A DNA stretch of 64,000 bases from Pilaira anomala. Its lineage: Eukaryota > Mucoromycota > Mucoromycetes > Mucorales > Mucoraceae. A program made the position numbers and the translations under genes. The DNA is taken from contig JAIXMQ010000022.1 in assembly GCA_025716855.1 (NCBI GenBank), forward strand, positions 372,001-436,000, written 5' to 3'. Shown piece by piece: positions 1 to 8,667 of this stretch. The notes below the pieces were generated by a model. That model worked only from the letters and a program-made list of their open reading frames with translations. It did no database searches and was not told the DNA's origin. The number at the start of each line of letters is the position of its first letter. Position 1 is the stretch's first letter.

Positions 1-672
1 GAGATTTTCCCACTGGATAAGAGTAATAATTCTTTTGTCGAATGATCCGAACGGTGAAAAAAATAATAGCGTTACTGACAATATCCAGAAAACTTTCAAA
101 AGCAGAAGCCAGTAATGCCATGGAACCAGAATACCAGGCTAGAATGATTTTAGTGCTAAATAAAGCAATATTAGCCAAAAAAGACAAGTTGATGGCCAGG
201 TGAATAATCCACATAGGAGATTTTGTGGTCTCTAAATCAGGTGTGCTGGATCGAGAGAGAAGTGGTTCAGTGTCTTCTATGGTTCGCGTTGGAATACTAC
301 CACGTTCTTCGTCATGAAATATCGAACCATAATTATTACAATAAGGGTGTTCTCCTTTTTGCAAGGACTCAACTACACGATCTACTTGAACGAAGCGAGA
401 GATCATGGCATTTTGGTGCTGTAAGGTAATTCAAAGGAAAAAAAGATTGAAAAAGTTAATATTGAATCGAACAATAAGATTGATCGAGTATGAAAAAAAA
501 AAAAAAAAATTACTTCGTAAAATTTTCGAATTTTTTTGTTTGAGCAACTCTTTAGCTGTGCTTCAGAGATTCGAAGTGATTCAAAGTGTACCGGAGGAGG
601 TAAAGTGTCGTAAGCTACAATTGCCACTGAGTCTCTATGGCTTAGTCGTCTAGGTATATCTTCTGGGGACAT
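1..672 (-). CDS. Cation diffusion facilitator (CDF) metal transporter, N-terminal part, runs off window start
   Basis: Divalent metal/proton antiporter of the cation efflux family. Two exons are seen, 514..672 and 1..418, joined in phase 0 across a 95-bp intron (419..513). The N-terminal half is soluble and contains the typical KIRKFYEHQNAMISRF linker. Two membrane segments follow: MWIIHLAINLSFLANIALF and a second one starting near SGSMALLASAFESFLDIVSN, then YPVGKS at the window edge. These match the Mn/Fe-type CDF subgroup (YPxGK after TM2). The usual DxxxD metal site of TM2 reads ESFLD, so the first acidic residue is Glu. The remaining four membrane helices and the C-terminal domain lie outside the window. 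The start is the first ATG, at 672. The family call is firm; the metal is inferred. Confidence 0.88.
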
Positions 673-1750
673 TATTCAAGTAAGCGTTATTTATGTAAAT
701 ATCTTAAAAAAGGGCAAAAAAAAAAAAAAAAGAAAAAAAAAAAGGTTACAAAAAAAACGTTTCGGGAAATGAACCTTGTTTGAGTTATTCGTTTTAAAAT
801 TAAAAAAAAAAAAAAAAAAAAAGGTTGTTCCTGTCCACTTATTTCATTAAAGATGTTTCATATCTTATTTTTACCTTGATTGTTTTTTTTTAATCATTGA
901 ATAAATAAACTACATTCAAAAAGGATAACTTCATGTTACTACTTTTTATCTTATCTTTCTGTAATCCGATAAGAGAGTAGTTTTTATCCTGTTTAGGGGT
1001 AGTCGTTGTGTAACTACTGTTACAGAATAATAGTAAAATTAAATGATCCGCAAGTATTTTAAATATACATCCTACAAAGGCAATTGCATTGTCTAATCAT
1101 GAAATGCTTGTTTATAACTCAATCAGCTTGAAATAATTGTGAATTAATTAGTCGTCTAGTTACATCTACAAACAATTTTGTTAAAACTTTACATTTTTAT
1201 TCTTAACACAGTCTTTTAATAAGAAAAATTTTAGTACAAGTAGTTCAAAAAGGTTATATATAAAAAAAAAACTGCCGTAGGATTTGTACTTAACATATAA
1301 AACTCGTATATTACTTGCATCTGTGTCTAACTATGAACGTTAGCGTTAAAATTAGTTTTACATCAAGATAAACATTTTAATTACCCTTCAGGATTGCAAA
1401 AAAAAAAAAAAAGCTTAGCCTGCAGAAGAACTGATTTTCTGATCACCTGTAGCAGGATCCCACACAACTAGTGGTAGCCGTGGTGTTTTGCGATGTCACT
1501 AAAAGCACGCTTGGACAAAAAAGCAAAGCCCATCAATCTGGTAAAGAGCAACAAAAATCCATCCCAGATTTCTAAAAGAGATCAGTTGTTAGTTTTTTAT
1601 GTCTTTTTATTATTATTATTTGCAAAGTTATATATTAGAGATGAATATTTGATATTAGACTTTCTTTTATTAAATAAGGTTTTATAAATGATTTTTTTTT
1701 TCTTGTACAGTCTCCCCCTCCCCCCCCCTCCCTCCGTTTTTTTTTTTTTG
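673..1750. other. Intergenic, with one unresolved exon-like patch
   Basis: AT-rich spacer between two minus-strand genes, upstream of the CDF gene and downstream of the DnaJ gene. It has many A/T homopolymers. On the minus strand, about 1430..1590 looks more coding-like than its surroundings: a TCTCTTTTAG acceptor-like site is followed by an open frame starting EIWDGFLLLFTRLMGFAF, and a second frame ends in VVWDPATGDQKISSSAG. The two frames do not join by any plausible intron. It could be a gene relic or a misread terminal exon. No gene is called. Confidence 0.5.
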
Positions 1751-3171
1751 TTAGCAAATACCACAACATAACTTGGATAAAAGTTGACGAAGAGGACTCT
1801 TACGTCGATTAACAAATTCTTCGTCGTATAATTCGTTATGACCATTACCGTAATCCCCGTTAAAACCATCTAATAAGTTAGATATGTCATTATATATATA
1901 TATAGTCATGGTCTATCTATTTTTCTTTTTTTATTCAGCTTACCGTGAGGTCTATCCTGTTCAGGCATTTGGTAAGGATTCTGCTGTTGTTTTGGAGGCT
2001 GCTCTTGTCGATATGTATAATCTGTAGTGGGCTGTTGCTTTTGTTGCTGCTGCTGCTGTTGTTGTTGATGTGTATAATCCAATCTATGTTGTGGTTGTTG
2101 CTGTTGCACAGTTGCCTGAACAATCTCTTCACCATTCAGAGTCACTCGTTGACGTCCATCACCGTAATCTTCAATGATACGTGTACCCTATTATACAGAG
2201 AAGATAAATATACCATACATCGAGGTAAAGATACAGTAGCGACTAAAAAAAAAAAAAAAACTTACATTTTGATCCTGAATCTTTGTGATGGTATGTTTTT
2301 GACCGTTTACAATGGTAGTAGTAGTGGAGACACTGCTGGAAGCACCAGAGAAACCATCGTGTATTGAAGGGAATAAACTGTGAGTGGGATGATCGAAAGG
2401 ACTTGTGAATGGATCTCTACTCTGTCTAACTCCCATTATTGGATCATCTTTTTTTAAAAAAAAGAAATATTAGGATCAAGACTTGTATATCGAAAGAGAT
2501 CAATACGTACTAAATATGATACTGAATGGATCTTGTCCACCAAAGAATTGGTTGAATAATTCTTCCGGTGATCGGAACTGTAAAAGATCGAGTTAAAAAA
2601 ATATTGCATAATATCACAAGAAGAATATAAAACGACTTACGGTGAAGGTAGCAAATAATGGGTCTTGATGGAAGTTGGCGTATCTCGTACTATAAGGTTG
2701 TTGCCCACTGTATCCGTATTCATATTCGGGATCTTCTAATATATCTGGTCCTTCGCTATCATATAATCTTCTCTTTTCAGCTATAAATAAAAAAAAAAAG
2801 GTAAGCATTCTAGTGATACAATCATAGTATTCCATGGGTTTCTATATAAAAATGTCTTACGATCAGATAATACTTGATATGCTTCACTAAATATAAAAAA
2901 TATAAGTTTATAACAGAAAGAAGAAAGGGGTACATTTTTTTTTTATTATACCTGATATTCTTAAACTATAATAAAAGAAGAAGAAGTTTTTAGTAAATAT
3001 GTAAAAAAAAAAAAAAAAATACATAGTGCAAATATGTATAATTACTTTTTCTGCAGCGCCTGGTTCATGGTTCTTGTCCGGATGATATTTCAAAGCTAAT
3101 TTTTTGTATGCTTTTTTAATGTCTGCTTCAGAAGCATCGGGTGGTACTTCTAATATTTTATAATAATCCAT
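1751..3171 (-). CDS. DnaJ/Hsp40 co-chaperone, DNAJB6-like class B
   Basis: J-domain co-chaperone that stimulates Hsp70 ATPase. Eight exons close in frame to 305 aa: 3046..3171, 2952..2965, 2861..2886, 2641..2780, 2511..2577, 2266..2447, 1944..2187 and 1751..1869. The J domain (about residues 1-65) opens [20 protein letters not shown] and carries the HPD triad in [28 protein letters not shown] completes helices III and IV across three splices. A Gly/Phe region (FFGGQDPF) and a Ser/Thr-rich stretch follow, as in DNAJB6 and DNAJB2. A glutamine-rich segment and a basic tail end in LSKLCCGIC. Exon 2 is only 14 nt and encodes FKNIS; without it the J domain is broken. The last four residues (CGIC) resemble a CaaX box. 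The family assignment is strong; the client range is unknown. Confidence 0.88.
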
Positions 3172-3776
3172 GACTTTTTAAAAAAAATGAAAAAAGAAGG
3201 AAGTGAAGTAAACAAGTTTTTTTTATGTAAAGATGAAGTCATATTTCAGCAGGAATTAATAATTTTACTTGTAACACTGAAACCAAGACTGGTTTTTTCG
3301 TCTTGTGCTAAAAATAAATTCCGGTTCAGGTACTGTACGCCAATGTTTTACAAAATATGTAAGGACTGAAAAAAAAGTTGAGGACAGGCATTGTGCGAAC
3401 TCATCCTGCGAGTGAGCGTATGGATGATGGGTATCCTTGATAGTATTGATAAAAATGCATGAGTAAGGTTTAGTACCGATAAATACTTGTTTTCCAAAAA
3501 TCAACATGCAAGTTTTATACCAAAAAGTGTTGTGTGAAAGTAGTATTTGGGTAACATTTACCTATAATGGTGAAAAAAAGAATATATTACCGCCCATTTT
3601 ATTTCCTTTTTTTATAGAAAAAACATCTGTCCTTTTATAGACTGTCATTGTATTACAATAGCAAAAGCCCCTACGCTATGCTATGTATTTTACTGACCTT
3701 CATTAGTCTTTAGAAAAAGAAAAACGAAATAGTATAGACAAGGGGGTTTTTTTTTCTTGTCGCGAAAAAAATGTTA

Positions 3777-4200
3777 AGCCAATCAAATCATCGGAAAAAG
3801 GTGAAAAAAACTACATTTTTAACCAAAAATCAACGATCCCCGACCTTCGGATTTTTTCAAAAATCAGAAATGTATATGTATCTTTACATTGGAATGCTAT
3901 TGAAGCTTACCTTTTAAACGATATATACAGAATTTTGAGCTCTTTTTAATGATGTAAAAATCAAAGTAAAATAATAACAAATATTTATAGGTATTATAAA
4001 AAAACGATATACAGTTTTTGTTAGGGCAAGTATATTTTCTAAAAAATAATAATAATTCTAAAGCGATAGAAAGATGCGCCTTCAAATTCTGCATTGATTT
4101 CATATCATATTGTATAATAGAATAGGTGAAATAAAAGACTTTAATTTGAAAAGAAAGAAATTTGGACCTAAATCTCAATTTTTAGGTCCAAAAACAGGAA
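3777..4200 (+). repeat. Dispersed AT-rich repeat module, copy 1
   Basis: Opens with AGCCAATCAAAT. It contains ordered words shared with the other copies: GGATTTTTTCAAAAA, a TCTTTTTAATGATGTAAAAATC block, TTTTTGTTAGGGCAAGTATA, GATGCGCCTTCAAATTCTGC and a GTATAATAGAATAG / GACTTTAATTTGA end block. The spacing of the words is conserved. No open reading frame is shared among copies. The function is unknown; it may be a non-autonomous element. Confidence 0.75.
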
Positions 4201-4534
4201 AAAAACCAAATCAGGATACAGACGTATTTTGTTAGACAATGTTATATTCAAATGATGCAAAATTTAAAAACTAAGTCTTCTATGCATTTACATTTATCAT
4301 CTTATATATAAAACATATACATGTCCTAATAGAAGCTGTGCTTTCTCGCAATGACTATTAAACTTTGTAATTATGTTACTTTTATTTTTACACCATTGGA
4401 AAGAGCGTCAAATTCTACCTTAGACATCAATAAAAATCTAAACTTTAAAACCATTTAAATACAAAGATATATCTGCATTTCTAATTTTTATTTTTTTTTA
4501 AGCTGTGAAAAAAATCCCATTTTTTACAAAAATT

Positions 4535-4880
4535 TGCTAGTCCCCCCCTATGGATTTTTTCAAAATTCAGAAATATCCATACATCTTTAGATTAAAAAGG
4601 TTTTAAAGCTTGGCCTTTTTATGACATATGTAGAATTTTTTGCTCTTTCTAATGATATAAAAATCAAAGCTAAGTAATAATAATTATTTATGTATATTGT
4701 CAGAAAACGAAATAAAGTTTTTGTTAGGGCAAGTATATTTTCTGTTTCTAAAAATATAAATCGAATTATTTAGAAAGATGCGCCTTTAAATTCTACACCT
4801 TCTGTATATCATAGTGTATAATAAAATAGTTGATCTAGAGGGACTTTACTTTGACAAGAAGATATTTTTTGTCAAAATTT
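4535..4880 (+). repeat. Dispersed AT-rich repeat module, copy 2
   Basis: Same order of words as copy 1: GGATTTTTTCAAAA, TGCTCTTTCTAATGATATAA, TTTTTGTTAGGGCAAGTATA, GATGCGCCTTTAAATTCTAC, GTATAATAAAATAGTTGA and GGACTTTACTTTGAC. It lies 0.76 kb downstream of copy 1 in the same orientation. Confidence 0.75.
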
Positions 4881-4954
4881 TGATTTCTGGGACTGAAAAA
4901 ACGAGGTGTATGTAGACCATGCTACATGCACTCTCCATTTGTAGTGCATGTAAG

Positions 4955-5115
4955 GAAAACAGTTTTTGTTAGAGAAAGTATATTTTTTACATATAAAAAC
5001 ATATATCTTTATATACAATCATCTGCCCATCTAAATTTAAAATTTTTTGGATATAGTACTGTATAATAAAATAGTTAACATTGAAGGACTTTACTTTGAC
5101 ACGAAAGATTTCCAG
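4955..5115 (+). repeat. Dispersed AT-rich repeat module, copy 3 (3-prime half only)
   Basis: Holds only the second half of the module: CAGTTTTTGTTAGAGAAAGT, a degenerate middle, GTATAATAAAATAGTTAACA and GGACTTTACTTTGACACGAA. The 5-prime half is missing, so this copy is truncated. Confidence 0.65.
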
Positions 5116-5575
5116 GGTTTAAAAAATGGGGTGCCTGTAGACGAGATATAGTGTGTATATAGCGTATTTTTTTTTGGTGTGATTTAATTGGGCTTTTAGG
5201 CCTATGATAAGGGTAAAATTAAATGAATAAATATCTATTGTTTCATATTTCCTTGCGGTGGGTAAGCACAGGCGTATGATCGACAAAGGACGTTGTATGG
5301 AGGTGATTTCAAGAAAGGAATTTTCTAAAAGACTATCAAAGTTTTCAACTTTTCGGTTTATAAATAAACCATCTATTAGTTACATTTTTCTTTACAGTGA
5401 TGATTTATGTTATTTAATTAGCGCTTTATTTTTATTAATTTATATTTCATTAAAATCATCGTTTTGAAATAATAAATATGGTACCCTTTTGATTGCTGTA
5501 AATGCTTCCAAAAAGGGGAAAAAAGAAAAAAAATGCAACAAACAAGACAAAACTATAAATCTTTTTTTTTTTTTT

Positions 5576-6032
5576 TTAAATATGTAATGGAAGTCTTAAT
5601 ACAGAATCTAAAAAAAAAAAAAAAATTAGTAACAGGAGAAAAAAGTAAATATTTATTTTACCTTTGTAGTGTGCGGTATATAAAAAACAAGTGATTGTAT
5701 CTAATTCTTTGACTGTTTGGTTAGCGAAATGACGAGAAACAGAAGCCGCCAATTCTTCTTTATTTTGTTTGGATTTTGTTTTGATTTTATGGACTCGAGC
5801 GTATTTACGAAGAACAGATATATCCATCGAGTTAAAATCAAGCTATATATATATATAAGTTTTTTTTTTTTTTTTTCTTCTTGTCCTTTATTATTTATCT
5901 TACAGTTTGAAATTCTTTTCCAACGTTGCTTTCAGCTGCACGTCTTCTCTTTTCACGCTCTCTATCTTTTTCGCTAGGTTGACTTAAACCGTTAGATTGT
6001 GTAGATTGTGTTGGCTTTTGTTTAACTCCCAT
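5576..6032 (-). CDS. SAP30-like subunit of the Sin3/HDAC corepressor
   Basis: Small nuclear corepressor subunit expected to bind the PAH3 region of Sin3 and help recruit the Rpd3-type histone deacetylase. Three exons (5904..6032, 5662..5842, 5576..5607) give 113 aa. A basic N-terminus (KDREREKRRRAAESNVGKEF) precedes the SAP30 Sin3-binding domain, from about residue 44 to the end. That domain contains LDFNSMDISVLRKYARVHKI, a KQNKEELAASVSRHF helix and the closing VKELDTITCFLYTAHYK. The final exon adds only DSVLRLPLHI. Splice phases 0 and 1 close cleanly. The protein is shorter than animal SAP30 and lacks its zinc finger, as in other fungi. The start at 6032 is the only in-frame ATG before the domain. 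Confidence 0.82.
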
Positions 6033-6231
6033 GATTGTAAAAAAAAAAAAAATATATAAAAGAAGAAGAAAAAAAAAAACTTTAAAACTATTTGACGATT
6101 GGGTTATAAAAAAAAAAAAAGGTCAGAAGGGGTTGTGTGACTCTATATAAAGAATTGATCAAAAACGAAAAAAAAAAAAAAAAGAAAACTTTTTTTTTTA
6201 TTTTTTTATTTGAATGTAAAAAAGAAAAAGA

Positions 6232-7019
6232 ATGCTTGGAAAAAGAAAGAAAAATGTAGAAGAAGAAGAAAAAGAAGGAGCAGGATTTTTACCAACGTGT
6301 ACGATTTGTATTCAAGAATTTAGTAACCGAACGTTTCTTCGACCTTGTTACCATTCGTTTTGCTTTACGTGTATTCGACACTGGATAAATATCGCCTCAG
6401 CAGTATGTCCAGTATGCAGACAGCATATTGATTCATTAGTGTATAATATCGATGAAGAAGAAAATACGTTTGATGAATATCATTTAAAAGATAAAGGAAC
6501 TGCTAAATCGCATGATCCACCACTTTATTCTAAACGAAAGTATTCAACACCAGAAGAAAGGTTAAAGATTGAAAGGGCACAGATCTATAAAGGATTAGTT
6601 CAGCCTATTCAGTATCCAGATCCTTTACCAAAGCATGTTGATTTCACTATTATCACACCAGAATATATACCAAGGGTAATATAACAAAAAAAAAAAAAGC
6701 TTTTTTTTTTTTTTATGCAGATATATTTTTTAACTCTTTTTTTAAATAGACTCGAGTGTTTTTACAGAATGAATTAAAAGCGATAGTCGGTGTGAACGCA
6801 TATGATGAATTTCTCGAGAATTTGTTTGTTAAAATATTATTGATACCCTATCAAACGGATAAATCAGTCAGTATGAATGATCCGGTCGTGATCGATAAAT
6901 TAGCAGAGTGGTTAGATGATGATCCATTAGTTGCGAATCGACTTGTGAATGAATTGATTGCTTATTTGAAGTCTGGGTTATCTTATAAACATTTCATCTC
7001 TGCTGCCTTGTATAAATAG
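6232..7019 (+). CDS. RING-finger E3 ubiquitin ligase (Topors-like)
   Basis: Two exons, 6232..6675 and 6750..7019, joined in phase 0 across a 74-bp intron, give 237 aa. A C3HC4 RING lies at about residues 23-63: CTICIQEF, then CYHSFCFTCIRHW and CPVCRQH. The rest is a charged linker and a helical region (LKAIVGVNAYDEFLENLFVK, then LAEWLDDDPLVANRLVNELI). A RING followed by a C-terminal helical domain that handles large polypeptides is typical of Topors-type E3s. It is divergent from the SAP30-like gene, with 199 bp between the starts, so promoter elements may be shared. The RING is certain; the Topors affinity is tentative. Confidence 0.8.
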
Positions 7020-7345
7020 AATAACAAAAAAAAAAAAAGAAAAAAAAAAAACTTGTACATATATAAAATTTGACACAACTTCTAATATATAAAAAAATAA
7101 AAATGACCATGTGATGTTGTACTAATGAAAAAAAAAAAAAATGCAGTGCATGTCTTACAAAGCTTATTATATTATCAGTGCGTGAACTCCATGTGGTTTT
7201 CTTTAATCTAGATTCAATGTGTATCTATTTTTTTTTTTTTTTTTAAAGAAGCAAAATTTTATTTTTAAAAAAGCAAAAAAAGAATGTAAATAAATATATA
7301 ATATGTAAAAGAAAGAGAAAGAGAAAAAAAAGAAAAAAAAACTAT
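7020..7345. other. Convergent intergenic spacer
   Basis: 326 bp between the stop codons of the RING gene and the arrestin gene. It holds poly-A/T runs and likely 3-prime processing signals for both convergent genes, such as several AATAAA-like A-rich stretches. Nothing else is seen. Confidence 0.6.
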
Positions 7346-8400
7346 CTAAATGTCGTCATAACTTGGTAAAGAAGCAATTCCAGCTTCATCAGCCAAGACG
7401 ATACTACTATAACTTGGTAAGATACCAGTATGTAATCTATTTCCAGGACGATAATTTGTAATGAAATCAAATAAACTATGGTTTTGTTGAGAGGCAAGAT
7501 TTGCTTCAGAAGCTCTTCGCATTAACGTCATCATGACGACCGGGTCATAAGGTAATGAGCGCCAAGTTTCTTCATAAGCCGGTAACCTACCGACGGTATT
7601 ATTGATCACGATGATTACAGGTAATACGGCTCTTAATTCAGAGATATGACCATCTTGATTTTCAATGGACATGATGAATTTTAATTTATGACGTACTTGA
7701 ACCGAATCATTTTGAGCATCGCATTGAACGTCCAACATGGATTCAGGTACCTTTAAATTCATGGTAGTCTTCCAAACGACATCTTGTTCATTTTCATCCG
7801 AAACACAATGTAAAATACTATCTCTACCCACTTGATCCAATCGTTTATAATGAATGATTCTACCTTGAGATTTATTTCTACCATTAAACCAACCATTGAT
7901 GGCTCTACAGGTCATGTATTCTTTAAATATACAAGTGATGTATCTTATCTTTAAGCCAGGAGAAAGAGCAATGGCTTGAATGTTGATGGGGATGATATCT
8001 CCATGACTGAATACTTTGGTAGGTAGACTGATTTCATAATCGAGTTTATTTATCCAATGGTTGGTGATCATGACCGGCTCGAGATAGTCTGTAGAGAAAG
8101 ATAACTTTTGTCGAGAAAGGTGGATGTCTCGACGCGTAGAATACGATGGCATTAAAAAGGAGGATCGTTCGGCGATGGCCTTTAAGTGATATTGTGCAAT
8201 GTAGTACTTGGCCACGTGTGTAGATTCTGGTAAACTGCCTGGTAAAACTAATTCGAATTCATAAGAATGAGTTCCTGCAGATAACAAGTGGTGATGGGAT
8301 TGAGTAGGTAAAAAGGTCCAGGTGTGATTGATTAAGATTTGACTATCTTTATATTTTCTTTCATAACCACTTCCTAATACTGTATATTTACGGCTTTTTT

Positions 8401-8431
<31 letters not shown>

Positions 8432-8667
8432 AATATTATATGTAAAAAAAAAAAAAAAAAAAAAAACTTACGTTGACTCCAGCTCACAGACATTGAACCA
8501 TAAAAACTTAATGATAAGGATTTGAATCGAGTAGCTCTCTTTAATGAAAGGAGTAATGCACCTCTTAAGACACAACCGGAAGACTCGGTTGGTGAACCAT
8601 ACATGACTAATTTTTCATGTTCTAAATGGATTTTAAGTTTTGCGTTTGGTCTTGTATTGCGTCCCAT
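7346..8667 (-). CDS. Alpha-arrestin domain protein (ARRDC/Rod1/PalF type)
   Basis: Adaptor of the arrestin fold that links plasma-membrane cargo to ubiquitin ligases. Exon 1 ends near 8472 and encodes the N-arrestin start (KLKIHLEHEKLVMYGSPTE, then GCVLRGALLLSL). Exon 2, about 7346..8393, holds HTWTFLP, then SYEFELVLPGSLPESTHVAK, a hallmark arrestin-N strand, followed by the arrestin-C domain from EPVMITNHWINK. Proline/tyrosine motifs near the end (LPAYEETW, LPSYSSIV, LPSYDDI) resemble degenerate PY motifs for WW-domain ligases. One problem remains: the good donor (GTAAGT at 8471) and the only acceptor (AG ending at 8394) leave the frame off by one. A weaker donor 5 bp later (GTTTTT after AA) would restore it. 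Domain identity is secure; the splice is not. Confidence 0.8.

Larger units (their letters stand above)
3172..5575. other. Intergenic region containing three copies of a dispersed repeat
   Basis: No credible gene. AT-rich DNA between the DnaJ and SAP30-like genes. Short open frames here have no family resemblance. The main content is a tandem-like series of diverged copies of a dispersed 350-430 bp repeat, listed separately at 3777..4200, 4535..4880 and 4955..5115. Confidence 0.6.

Noticed and set aside
1493..1687. Plus-strand 64-codon frame
   Set aside because: Second half is translated AT-rich spacer (Leu/Phe/Tyr runs); the minus strand is more coding-like here.
1945..2367. Plus-strand 140-codon hydrophobic frame
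   Set aside because: Antisense shadow of the glutamine-rich DnaJ exons 6 and 7.
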